64,000 bases of DNA from Sporocytophaga myxococcoides (GTDB lineage Bacteria > Bacteroidota > Bacteroidia > Cytophagales > Cytophagaceae): contig NZ_BBLT01000002.1 of NCBI RefSeq assembly GCF_000775915.1, positions 434,001 to 498,000 of the forward strand, given 5' to 3'. The notes beneath the pieces were generated by a model that saw only the letters and a list, made by a program, of their open reading frames with translations, made no database searches and was not told the origin of the DNA. The position numbers and the translations under genes are program-made. Positions within the stretch are counted from its first letter, which is position 1, and the number at the start of each line of letters is the position of its first letter. Shown piece after piece: positions 8,454 to 17,173 of the stretch.

Positions 8454-9809
8454 ATGAAGTTAATTCCTGTTATAAATAATTCAGAAGATAGTTTGCTTTC
8501 CGAAAAGATTGAAGATATTCATTCATCCAAAATTTATCGCCTACTAAAGCAAGGTATTTGGCTATATTTTTTTCTACTTATATTTGAAGGTGCACTGAGA
8601 AAGTGGGTACTGCCTGGCTTGGCATCGCCTTTATTGATAGTCAGAGATCCGGTTGCTTTTTTTCTTATAATGAGGTCTATCCAGGCCGGTATTTACAAAC
8701 CCAATTATTATGTTGTAACTGCCTGGTTGATTTCTTTGATTTCTCTTTATGCGACTTTATTTGTCGGACATGGAAATATCTTTGTCGCATTTTATGGACT
8801 TAGAATTTTTGTATTACACTTTCCATTAATATTTATTATAGGGAAAATTTTTGATAAAGACGATGTCATTCATTTAGCGAAAATATCTTTATGGATACAT
8901 ATCGGTATGACCATTCTTGTCGCAGTTCAATTTTTTAGCCCACAAACAAGTTGGGTAAATCGGGGTGTAGGAGGGGACCTGGATGGGTCTGGTTTTTCAG
9001 GAGGATCAGGTTATTTCAGGGTGCCAGGTACATTTTCATTTACTAACGGACTTACAGCTTTTTATGGTTTCATCTCCGTCTTTGTCGTTCATTTTTGGAT
9101 TTATAAGGATAAAAGGATATCGCAGTTTTTATTAGTAATTGCTTCTTTTTGTTTGTTGGCAGCTATCCCTTTAAGTATGAGCAGAAGTGTCTTTTTTCAA
9201 TTCACAATAGTATTCCTATTCATGGTTTTAACTATAACTAAAAAAACCAAGTTGCTAAGCAAAATATTGGGAATTATGTTGATGAGTACTGTAATCTTTT
9301 ACACATTAAGTTTTTTTTCGTTTTTTCAAATTGCTCTAAATGTTTTTATAGAGCGTTTTAAAACGGCAAATGAAAGCGAAGGTGGAATAGAAGGCCTTTT
9401 CCTGGATCGGTTTCTAGGTGGTATGTTAGGAGCATTTTCTAATGATTTTAATACAGAGTTTTGGGGGAAAGGAATTGGTTTGGGTACCAATGCGGGAGCG
9501 AAACTTCTCACAGGGACTCAGTATCTATTTTCAGAAGGAGAATGGGGGAGATTGATTGGAGAAATGGGAATTGTAATAGGTATTATAGCAATTTTAATAC
9601 GACTGGTATTGGTTACTAGTATGTTGAAAAATGCCTGGGAAGCTATTCGAGAGCAAAATTATCTTCCTTGGCTCTTTTGCAGTTTTGTATTTATTGCAAT
9701 TTTGCAAGGGCAATGGGCTCAGCCTACAGCCTTAGGTTTTGCAGTTTTTTCTGGAGGTTTATTGCTGGCAAGTTTAAAAGGGAGTAGAGAGGTAGTAAGA
9801 AAAATATGA
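8454..9809 (+). CDS. O-antigen ligase/Wzy-like polysaccharide polymerase
   Basis: A 451-residue membrane protein with about ten hydrophobic segments and one long loop near residues 295-345 that carries charged and glycine-rich sequence (WGKGIGLGTNAGAKLL), the arrangement seen in O-antigen polymerases and ligases (Wzy/WaaL/PglL superfamily). A short soluble N-terminus precedes the first segment. A second Gly-rich stretch near 173-190 (GVGGDLDGSGFSGGSGYF) lies in a periplasmic loop. Given its place among glycosyltransferases it most likely polymerises the repeat units in the periplasm. Ligase activity is the main alternative, because the families cannot be separated by inspection. Confidence 0.78.
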   Translation: MKLIPVINNSEDSLLSEKIEDIHSSKIYRLLKQGIWLYFFLLIFEGALRKWVLPGLASPLLIVRDPVAFFLIMRSIQAGIYKPNYYVVTAWLISLISLYATLFVGHGNIFVAFYGLRIFVLHFPLIFIIGKIFDKDDVIHLAKISLWIHIGMTILVAVQFFSPQTSWVNRGVGGDLDGSGFSGGSGYFRVPGTFSFTNGLTAFYGFISVFVVHFWIYKDKRISQFLLVIASFCLLAAIPLSMSRSVFFQFTIVFLFMVLTITKKTKLLSKILGIMLMSTVIFYTLSFFSFFQIALNVFIERFKTANESEGGIEGLFLDRFLGGMLGAFSNDFNTEFWGKGIGLGTNAGAKLLTGTQYLFSEGEWGRLIGEMGIVIGIIAILIRLVLVTSMLKNAWEAIREQNYLPWLFCSFVFIAILQGQWAQPTALGFAVFSGGLLLASLKGSREVVRKI

Positions 9810-10042
9810 AATTATTAGAAGCTTTTCTTGGTGAATGTTAAAGAATTTAAAGGGTTAAGATTAAAAGACTTAAAAGAATAATTAGCCAATATCGTTTCAA
9901 TCATTGAAGCATTCTGAAGCTCAAAGAAAGATTTTAAGTTAATTTTTGGAATCTTTATTCGTAAGTTATTTCGGCCATATGGTAAGCGGGCTTTTTAAAA
10001 TAGCTGCCAATTCTTATTTAATGTTTAGGTTAACTTGTAATT

Positions 10043-11845
10043 ATGTGTAGAATAAACGGCCTGTTAAAAAATCATTCTGAAGTTTTGGATATCCCCGGAA
10101 CAGTGACCTCTATGAGAGACTCCATGTCCCATGGAGGACCCGATGATTCAGGGATCTACATAAACGAGAAATTACAGCTTGCTTTGGGGCATAGGAGATT
10201 ATCCCTTTTGGATCTGAGTCCATCAGGCCATCAACCTATGTTTACAAATGATAAAAATGTTGTAATATGTTTTAATGGAGAAATCTATAATTTTAAGGAA
10301 ATAAAAAGACAGCTTGAGGAAAAGGGGTACAATTTTTTTTCATCAGGAGATACAGAAGTTATATTAAATGCTTACAAAGAGTGGGGGGAAAAAGCATTTA
10401 CTCTTTTTAATGGGATGTTTGCATTTGCCTTGGTTGATTTGACGAACAATTTATTTTTTCTAGTGAGAGATCCTTCCGGAATCAAACCGCTTTATTATAG
10501 TCATCAGGAGAATAGTCTTTTTTTCAGCTCTGAGATACGGGGATTTATGAAAACTGGGCTATTTCAGGAAAATGAAAAATGGAAGATACTGTTTCTGACA
10601 TTTGGTTTTATCCCTGAGCCATATACTAGTTTAAAAGATGTATTTATGCTTCCAAAAGGGCATTATTATAAATATGATCTTGATAAAAGACAAGGTAGAT
10701 TTGAACAATATTACTCTTATCAATATACTCACAAGATTAAAGATAAAGAAGAGGCTGTATTTAAGATAAGAGAAACATTAGATACTGCAATCCGAAGACA
10801 CCTGATATCGGATGCACCTCTGGGAATTTTTTTAAGCGGCGGAATAGATTCCAGTATAATTGCTTTAGCAGCGGGTAGTGAATTAAAGGAGAATTTAAGA
10901 TCTCTTTCTGTGATATTTGATGAGCCTGGTTATTCAGAAAAAAAATATCAGCAAATGGTGCTGGAAAAATTGAACAACAAGCATCAGTTTTATAAAGTTG
11001 ATAAAAGTATATTTATAAAATCACTTCCGGATATACTTAATGCCCTGGATCAGCCGAGTATAGATGCTGTAAATACTTATTTTATTTCTCAATGTGCCAA
11101 GGATGAAGGGCTAAAGGCAGTTCTTTCAGGATTAGGAGCAGACGAGCTTTTAGGAGGGTATCCCTCATTTAACCGAATTCAGAATTTACAATGGCTAAAA
11201 AAGATGCCTTCTGTATTTTTTGACCTCATTCAATACTCGGGAATTGCTCAAAAGGACAAATTCAAGAAGCTAAATTTCCTTAAAATCGAAGATGACTTAG
11301 GCCTTTATTTAACTTTGAGAGGTATGTACTTGCCACAAACTGTAGCGTCTATACTTGACATATCATTAAAGGAAGTATTACAAACACTAGAGAGCTGTTA
11401 TTTGGGCGATGCTTTGAGTCTCAGAAATCATAAAAATACGGCAAGTTGGATGGAAACAAATATCTATATGCAAAATCAGCTATTAAAAGATTCTGATTTT
11501 ATGAGCATGTGGCACTCTATTGAGGTCAGAGTGCCATTTTTGGATAAAGAATTTATTGAATTGGCATTGAGCATTGACCCGTCAGTTAAATTTAATGGCA
11601 GACCCAAGAGTTTGCTGATAGAAGCATACAAAGACGTATTGCCTGAAGGTATCTGGAATCGTCCTAAGCAAGGCTTTACTTTCCCATTCCAATTGTGGTT
11701 TAAAGACAGCGGAGTGATATCAGAATTTTTGGATTCAAAAAGCCCTGCTAAAAAAGCATTGGCTCAGCAATTTTTAAAAGGAGATTTACACTGGACCAGG
11801 TTGTGGAGCCTTTATTTAACTGATCACTGGGGGAAATCTTGCTAA
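10043..11845 (+). CDS. asnB: Asparagine synthase-type glutamine amidotransferase
   Basis: A 600-residue class II amidotransferase. Met is followed directly by the nucleophile Cys2 (MCRINGLL). The glutaminase domain shows SHGGPDDSG and GHRRLSLLD, and the synthetase domain has the PP-loop SGGIDSS near residues 245-251 that binds ATP. The family makes asparagine from aspartate, but members inside polysaccharide loci often amidate a sugar carboxylate such as a uronic acid. This gene lies between a polymerase and glycosyltransferases, which favours the second role, though this is inference. The 233 bases upstream hold no convincing gene, and the next gene follows after 16 bases. Confidence 0.88.
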   Translation: MCRINGLLKNHSEVLDIPGTVTSMRDSMSHGGPDDSGIYINEKLQLALGHRRLSLLDLSPSGHQPMFTNDKNVVICFNGEIYNFKEIKRQLEEKGYNFFSSGDTEVILNAYKEWGEKAFTLFNGMFAFALVDLTNNLFFLVRDPSGIKPLYYSHQENSLFFSSEIRGFMKTGLFQENEKWKILFLTFGFIPEPYTSLKDVFMLPKGHYYKYDLDKRQGRFEQYYSYQYTHKIKDKEEAVFKIRETLDTAIRRHLISDAPLGIFLSGGIDSSIIALAAGSELKENLRSLSVIFDEPGYSEKKYQQMVLEKLNNKHQFYKVDKSIFIKSLPDILNALDQPSIDAVNTYFISQCAKDEGLKAVLSGLGADELLGGYPSFNRIQNLQWLKKMPSVFFDLIQYSGIAQKDKFKKLNFLKIEDDLGLYLTLRGMYLPQTVASILDISLKEVLQTLESCYLGDALSLRNHKNTASWMETNIYMQNQLLKDSDFMSMWHSIEVRVPFLDKEFIELALSIDPSVKFNGRPKSLLIEAYKDVLPEGIWNRPKQGFTFPFQLWFKDSGVISEFLDSKSPAKKALAQQFLKGDLHWTRLWSLYLTDHWGKSC

Positions 11846-11861
11846 TATTTAAAATTGGATT

Positions 11862-13007
11862 ATGAAAGTTCTGTTTCTTTATCTTAACGCCTTCTCCTTT
11901 GTCGGGGGAATTCAGAAGTTCAATCTTAACTTTTTGAAGGCATTGGATGAAAATAAGGAGAAAGATTTTGTGGTGAATGCTTTAAGCCTTTCCGATTTAA
12001 AGAAAGATTTGAATAAGGATTTTAGCCGTATTTATCAACAAACAGCAGAGGATAATAAATTTACTTTTTTATTAAAAGCGGTTGTTCATGGTCTAAAGTC
12101 TGACACCATTATATTTGGTCATGTTAATCTGATCTTTCCATTAACTCTGATCTATGGATTATTTACCAATAAAAAGCTTATTTTGATAACTCATGGTATC
12201 GAAATATGGAAGCCTTTAAGTTTTTTTAAAAAAATATGTCTGAGAAAACTGGATTTAATTATAACAGTTAGTTCTTATACTAAAGATAAAATTGTCGATA
12301 TACAGAAAATTGACGAAAAGAAAATTGCACTTCTTCCAAATACTTTAGAACCGGGCTTTAATTTTCTCCCCAATGCTCAATTAATAGATCACCTGAGAGA
12401 AAAGTATGGGTTGAAAAGAGATGATAAAGTATTGCTCACAGTTTGTCGTTTATCGAAGGAAGAACAGTACAAGGGGTATGATAAGGTAATACGATCATTA
12501 AAAGTCTTATCTGGTCAAATTTCCAATATCAAGTACGTGATAGCAGGCAAATATGATATTGAGGAGAAAGACCGTCTGCTTCATATCATTAAAGAATGTG
12601 GAGTTGAGGAAAAGGTAATATTGACAGGCTATGTATCAAATGAAGAACTTTCAAGTCTATATCACCTATGTGATCTTTTTATTATGCCAAGTGCAAATGA
12701 AGGGTTTGGGATTGTATTTTTGGAAGCATTGGCCTGTGGAAAACCTGTCATTGGAGGTAATAAAGATGGAAGCGTAGATGCTTTGTTGAATGGGGAGCTG
12801 GGTTTGTTGGTTGATCCTGATAACGGTGAGGAAATATCCGAAGCAGTAAGGAATATATTACTGGAGACAGCTGATACCCATCTGTTGGACCCTGTTTACT
12901 TAAAGGAAAAATGTATATCGGCCTTTGGATTTGAAAAATTTGCAGATAAAGTTGGAAAATTAGTTTTAAAAAGAGAGCTCAAAGAAGAATTGATAAATGC
13001 AGATTAA
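11862..13007 (+). CDS. Family 4 glycosyltransferase
   Basis: A 381-residue GT-B glycosyltransferase. It has the N-terminal GGIQKFN loop, a central VSSYTKDKI element, LLTVCRLSKEEQYKGYDKVI near residues 193-212, and the donor-site motif MPSANEGFGIVFLEALACGKPVIGG containing the E-x7-E pair. The last 11 bases overlap the start of the next glycosyltransferase, which suggests coupled translation. It probably adds one residue of the repeat unit at the inner membrane; donor and linkage are unknown. Confidence 0.88.
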   Translation: MKVLFLYLNAFSFVGGIQKFNLNFLKALDENKEKDFVVNALSLSDLKKDLNKDFSRIYQQTAEDNKFTFLLKAVVHGLKSDTIIFGHVNLIFPLTLIYGLFTNKKLILITHGIEIWKPLSFFKKICLRKLDLIITVSSYTKDKIVDIQKIDEKKIALLPNTLEPGFNFLPNAQLIDHLREKYGLKRDDKVLLTVCRLSKEEQYKGYDKVIRSLKVLSGQISNIKYVIAGKYDIEEKDRLLHIIKECGVEEKVILTGYVSNEELSSLYHLCDLFIMPSANEGFGIVFLEALACGKPVIGGNKDGSVDALLNGELGLLVDPDNGEEISEAVRNILLETADTHLLDPVYLKEKCISAFGFEKFADKVGKLVLKRELKEELINAD

Positions 13008-14160
13008 TGTAATAATCCCCTCTTTCTACCCAGCTGTAGTATATGGCGGCCCTATTTTTTCATCCTATAATACTTGTAAGGAACTTGCATTGTCTGGAAA
13101 TCAGGTTTTCGTATCGACTACCAATTCCAATATGTATTCGAGACTTACTGTTGAGACAGGAAAGTTTATTGAATTGGAGAAAAGATTTTTTGTCAAATAT
13201 TATAATGAGACTATTGTAGATAAACTATCATTACCTTTGCTATTAAATATAAGAAAGGATATTATTTCTGCAGATGTTGTGCATATACAGTCTATCTTTA
13301 ATACTCCGACTCCCGTTGCACTATATTTTTCTTCAAAGGAAAATAAACCTGTATTGATATCTCCGAGAGGTGTTCTGGGCTCTTGGATAATGAATCAGGG
13401 AAATTCTTTTAAGAAGCAGTGGTTGAATCTGTTTATAAAACCTTTTGCTGACAAAATTTGGTGGCATGCAACTGCAGACCAAGAAAAGGCAGAAATCCTT
13501 TCACATTTTCCCAATGCTAAAGTTGTAGTCATTCCGAATGGGATTGATACACTGGAGTTTTCTAACCCAGTTTTGTATTCAAAAGAAGAATTTGTTAAGA
13601 AATATACAGGCGCTAAAATGAAGGCATCTCATGTAATTGTCTCTATGGGAAGGTTACATAAGAAAAAAGGATTTGATATCCTTATAACTTCATTCAAATT
13701 TTTATTGAAAGAATTTCCTGAATCTGTATTATTAATTGCAGGGCAGGATGAAGGCGAAAAAGAAAACCTTCAAAATCTTATTTTAAGCGAAGGTATAGAT
13801 GAAAGAGCTTTTATAATTGAACCATTGAACGGTTCTCAAAAAACCAATTTTTTAGCTAATGCCGATTTATTTGTATTACCGTCTCACAATGAAAATTTTG
13901 GAAATGTATATGCTGAGGCATTAGCATGTGGAACTCCGATAGTAGCAAGTAGAAATACTCCTTGGAAAGACGTCGAGCTTGCAGGATGCGGACGATGGGT
14001 AAATAATACTAAGGAGGAAAATTACATGGCGATCAAAGAATTATTAAATTCTGATCAGAAAGTGTTAAGAGCAAATTCTAAAATATTTATAGAAAGATAT
14101 AGCTGGAAAAATGTGGGAGCAATGTTTGAAACGGTATTTTCCGAAATTAAAAATTCATGA
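12997..14160 (+). CDS. Family 4 glycosyltransferase
   Basis: A 387-residue GT-B glycosyltransferase. The N-terminus has IPSFYPAVVYGGPIFSSYN, as in WcaL/WbaZ-like GT4 enzymes, followed by SPRGVLGSW near residues 123-131. The C-terminal domain has SMGRLHKKKGFDILI and VLPSHNENFGNVYAEALACGTPIVAS with both Glu residues. It overlaps its upstream neighbour by 11 bases and its downstream neighbour by four (ATGA at 14157-14160), so three glycosyltransferases form a tightly coupled run. Confidence 0.88.
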   Translation: MQINVIIPSFYPAVVYGGPIFSSYNTCKELALSGNQVFVSTTNSNMYSRLTVETGKFIELEKRFFVKYYNETIVDKLSLPLLLNIRKDIISADVVHIQSIFNTPTPVALYFSSKENKPVLISPRGVLGSWIMNQGNSFKKQWLNLFIKPFADKIWWHATADQEKAEILSHFPNAKVVVIPNGIDTLEFSNPVLYSKEEFVKKYTGAKMKASHVIVSMGRLHKKKGFDILITSFKFLLKEFPESVLLIAGQDEGEKENLQNLILSEGIDERAFIIEPLNGSQKTNFLANADLFVLPSHNENFGNVYAEALACGTPIVASRNTPWKDVELAGCGRWVNNTKEENYMAIKELLNSDQKVLRANSKIFIERYSWKNVGAMFETVFSEIKNS

Positions 14161-15035
14161 ACAAAATTACATTTATAATACTCACTTATAACGAAGAAAA
14201 AAACATAGGTGATCTATTAGATAATCTTAAAGGAATACCTGGAGAAATTTTGGTTGTAGATTCTTATTCAAAAGACAAAACTATCGATATAGTGAAAGAA
14301 AGGAGCGTTTGTTATTTGCAACATCCTTTTGAAAACTACTCAGTTCAAAGAAACTGGGCTCAGGAAAACAACCCATTTAAAACTGACTGGGTCTTTCATC
14401 TGGATGCAGATGAAAGACTAACAACTGAATTAAGAAGTTGGTTGATTAATGACTTTAAACCCTCTCCTGGCATTGATGGATATATGTTTGGAAGAAGGGC
14501 TATTTTTATGGGGAAGTGGATTAAATCACATTATAACTATCATCTCAGACTTTTTAAACCTGAAAAAGGTGGGTGCGAGGCTAAAGCTTATGATCAGCAT
14601 TTTATTGTCAACGGAAAAACTCAGGTGATCAAAAAAAAGGATATGACAAGCGAAGTGGCAGATAACCTGAACAACTTTATTGCAAGTCATAATAAATGGT
14701 CATTTCTTGAAGCGATAGACGTTATAAAAAATGAAGAAGGAGGAGAAGTAAAGGCATCATTTTGGGGTAGTCCAATTGAGAGAAAGAGATGGATGAAGAA
14801 TAATTTATTTCATAAAACACCACTTTTTCTTAGAAGTTTTATTTATTTCTTCTACAGATATTTTATCCAAATGGGCTTTCTTGATGGAAAAGAAGGTCTA
14901 GCCTTTCATGTACTCCAGGCATTTTGGTTTCGCTTTTTAATTGATGCTAAAGTGCTTGAGATTAAACTTAAAATGAAGGAAAACAATCAGGATCTTGATA
15001 CAACTTTGGAAACTAATTTCGGATTTAATAAATAG
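14157..15035 (+). CDS. Family 2 glycosyltransferase, WaaE/KdtX-like
   Basis: A 292-residue GT2 enzyme of the short type related to WaaE (a lipopolysaccharide core glucosyltransferase). ITFIILTYNEEKNI opens the fold, VVDSYSKDKT is the first acidic motif, QRNWA near residues 64-68 and HLDADERL near 81-88 are characteristic of this branch, and the C-terminal RYFIQMGFLDGKEGLAFHVL is also typical. Its position after two coupled GT4 genes and before a WcaF-like acetyltransferase supports a role in the exopolysaccharide rather than lipid A core, but this is inference. Confidence 0.87.
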   Translation: MNKITFIILTYNEEKNIGDLLDNLKGIPGEILVVDSYSKDKTIDIVKERSVCYLQHPFENYSVQRNWAQENNPFKTDWVFHLDADERLTTELRSWLINDFKPSPGIDGYMFGRRAIFMGKWIKSHYNYHLRLFKPEKGGCEAKAYDQHFIVNGKTQVIKKKDMTSEVADNLNNFIASHNKWSFLEAIDVIKNEEGGEVKASFWGSPIERKRWMKNNLFHKTPLFLRSFIYFFYRYFIQMGFLDGKEGLAFHVLQAFWFRFLIDAKVLEIKLKMKENNQDLDTTLETNFGFNK

Positions 15036-15037
15036 AA

Positions 15038-15613
15038 ATGATGGATATAGATTATCAGCATTTAAATACCTTTTCTGTTCCCCATAATTTCCGAGGTAAA
15101 TCAGGTGTTATCGTTCAGCTTTGGTGGATTGTTGAAGCATTATTTTTCAACCCTTCTCCTCAGATTTTATATGGCTGGAGACGTTTTCTGCTCAGACTCT
15201 TTGGCGCAAAAGTAGGGAAAGGAGTAATCATCAGACCTTCAGTAAAAACAACTTATCCCTGGAAAGTAAGTATTGGCGATTATTCCTGGATAGGAGATCA
15301 TGTTGTACTGTATAGTCTGGGAGACATCAGTATTGGAAGCAATACTGTAATTTCTCAGAAATCATATCTGTGTACCGGCTCTCATGATTTTGAAAAAACT
15401 ACATTTGATATTTTTGCGAAAGAGATTATTGTTGAAGATGAAGCCTGGATTGCATCAGATGTATTTATTGCTCCAGGAGTCACAGTAGGAAGAGGGGCAG
15501 TGGTTGGAGCCAGAAGTTCAGTATTTAAGAATATTGAAGGCGGGTATGTTTATGCCGGAAACCCATTGCGAAAAATTAAAAGACGAAATGACATTCTTGC
15601 TGATGTCAAATGA
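15038..15613 (+). CDS. wcaF: WcaF-like hexapeptide-repeat acetyltransferase
   Basis: A 191-residue left-handed beta-helix acetyltransferase close to WcaF of colanic acid synthesis. Hexapeptide repeats run from about residue 55 to 175 (GKGVIIRPSV, IGDYSWIGDHVVL, IGSNTVISQKSYL, IASDVFIAPGVTVGRGAVVGA), with the catalytic His in TGSHDFEK. It would use acetyl-CoA to O-acetylate a sugar of the repeat unit in the cytoplasm. ATG codons at 15038 and 15041 are both usable. The gene starts 2 bases after the WaaE-like gene. A 270-base gap follows. Confidence 0.85.
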   Translation: MMDIDYQHLNTFSVPHNFRGKSGVIVQLWWIVEALFFNPSPQILYGWRRFLLRLFGAKVGKGVIIRPSVKTTYPWKVSIGDYSWIGDHVVLYSLGDISIGSNTVISQKSYLCTGSHDFEKTTFDIFAKEIIVEDEAWIASDVFIAPGVTVGRGAVVGARSSVFKNIEGGYVYAGNPLRKIKRRNDILADVK

Positions 15614-15839
15614 AAATCAAAAGTATGATCGTGCCATCATACTTTTTGAATATAATAACGATTTTTCAAGTTCTATGGATTTTTTAAATGATTCCAGTGT
15701 TTTCAATGCTCCTAATTAATTTAAGATTAGTGGTTGGGGACAAGTCAATGTCTTAAGATTCTGATAAAGTAAAATTTTGGATATTGATAAATGAATCGGC
15801 AACTTGCACGTTAGAATATTTGAGTTAAATAACTTGATT

Positions 15840-15856
15840 CTCCTCATTTTGAGGAG
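15840..15856. repeat. Short perfect hairpin upstream of the WcaI-like gene
   Basis: CTCCTC at 15840-15845 and GAGGAG at 15851-15856 form a six-base stem with a five-base loop. It ends 27 bases before the ATG of the next gene. There is no T-run on either side, so it is unlikely to be a terminator. The GAGGAG arm resembles a Shine-Dalgarno sequence that would be hidden in the stem, but it lies too far from the start for normal use. Confidence 0.35.
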
Positions 15857-15883
15857 TGAAATTATACCAGAATTGAAAGATTA

Positions 15884-17113
15884 ATGAGAATTTTAGTTTT
15901 TGGAATAAATTATGCGCCTGAGCTAACAGGTATAGGTAAATATACAGGAGAAATGTGTGAGTGGCTGGCAGAGAAAGGTCACGATGTGGAGGTGATCACT
16001 TCTATGCCCTATTATCCGGAATGGAAAATCAGAAAAGCTTATCAAGGCAGATGGTGGTTTACTGAAACAATCAACAATGTAAAAGTCAGAAGAACTGTTT
16101 TTTATGTTCCGGAAAAAGTAACAGGTGCGACGAGGATTGCGCATGAATTTTCTTTTTTAGTATCTTCTGCAATATGGTGGCTCAATTCAATGTTTAAGAG
16201 GTATGACCTTGTTGTATCTCCTTATCCTCCGTTGATAATAGGTGTCTGGCCATATCTGTACTCAAGATTTCATAAGACAAAATGGGTATTTCATATACAG
16301 GATCTTCAGGTAGACGCTGCAAGAGATCTTGGACTTATAAAAAATAACCGTTTATTAAATATTCTAGATCAAATAGAATGCTTTTTTCTGAGAAAGGCGG
16401 ATTACGTTTCTTCCATTAGTGAAGGAATGAAAAAGAAGATTTTGGCGAAGGGAATTTCGGAGGAGAAATATATTATGCTACCAAACTGGGTGGATACTGA
16501 TTTTATCAAACCTATGTCAAAGCAGGATTCCATGCGCAAGGAATTAGGGTTTGGAGACAATGATATTATTATCCTGTATTCCGGAAATATGGGGGAAAAG
16601 CAAGGGCTGGAAGCTGTAATCCCGATGGCACTGAAATTTGCATTTAGACCAGAAGTGAAAATAGTCCTGGCGGGAGAAGGAGCGGCAAAAGAAAGGCTGA
16701 TGAGAGAAACTGAATCAGGTAATCTGAAGAATGTAACTTTCCTTCCTCTTCAGCCTTATGAAAAACTATCTTCATTTCTTGCTATAGCAGATTTTCATCT
16801 TGTATTACAGAAAAAAGCTGCATCGGATTTATTGTTGCCTTCTAAGCTATTATCCATACTTTCTGCGGGAGGATGTGCAATTGTAACGGCTGTGGACAAT
16901 TCCTCTCTTCATAGAATGATTGCAGAGACAAATGCCGGATGGCTGGCAGAGCCAGAGGATATAGAAGATTTGATCAGAATAGTGGAAAAAGCTATAGATT
17001 CCCCTTCAGAAAATGTCCTGAAAAAGGAAAATGCAAGAAAATATGCATTAAGATACTTGAATAAAGATAAGGTATTGGGAGAGTTTCAAAACGTAATTTC
17101 AGGTCTTTCGTAA
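15884..17113 (+). CDS. wcaI: WcaI-like family 4 glycosyltransferase
   Basis: A 409-residue GT-B enzyme of the WcaI type. The start MRILVFGINYAPELTGIGKYTGEM is nearly diagnostic of this subfamily, as are MPYYPEW near residues 46-52, VVSPYPPLIIG near 110-120 and FHIQDLQVDAA near 138-148. The C-terminal motif is the divergent form of this branch (ASDLLLPSKLLSILSAGGCAIV) rather than EGFG. WcaI is usually coupled with WcaJ, whose homologue follows after 60 bases, so it probably adds an early sugar to the WcaJ product. Confidence 0.86.
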   Translation: MRILVFGINYAPELTGIGKYTGEMCEWLAEKGHDVEVITSMPYYPEWKIRKAYQGRWWFTETINNVKVRRTVFYVPEKVTGATRIAHEFSFLVSSAIWWLNSMFKRYDLVVSPYPPLIIGVWPYLYSRFHKTKWVFHIQDLQVDAARDLGLIKNNRLLNILDQIECFFLRKADYVSSISEGMKKKILAKGISEEKYIMLPNWVDTDFIKPMSKQDSMRKELGFGDNDIIILYSGNMGEKQGLEAVIPMALKFAFRPEVKIVLAGEGAAKERLMRETESGNLKNVTFLPLQPYEKLSSFLAIADFHLVLQKKAASDLLLPSKLLSILSAGGCAIVTAVDNSSLHRMIAETNAGWLAEPEDIEDLIRIVEKAIDSPSENVLKKENARKYALRYLNKDKVLGEFQNVISGLS

Positions 17114-17125
17114 AGAATTTTGTTT

Positions 17126-17133
17126 TATCTTCG
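17126..17133 (+). promoter_or_regulatory. Possible -7 element before the wcaJ-like gene
   Basis: TATCTTCG differs by one base from TAnnTTTG and is followed by GCCCC, as in the rpsL promoter of this window. No good TTTG lies about 19 bases upstream, so this is a weak candidate. Confidence 0.25.
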
Positions 17134-17173
17134 CCCCTGATTAGTATAGTCTAAAACGAGCAAGCAGCTCAAA

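Noticed and set aside
15504-15719. 71-residue frame overlapping the end of the WcaF-like gene
   Set aside because: Two thirds of it is another frame of that gene and the rest has no protein-like pattern.
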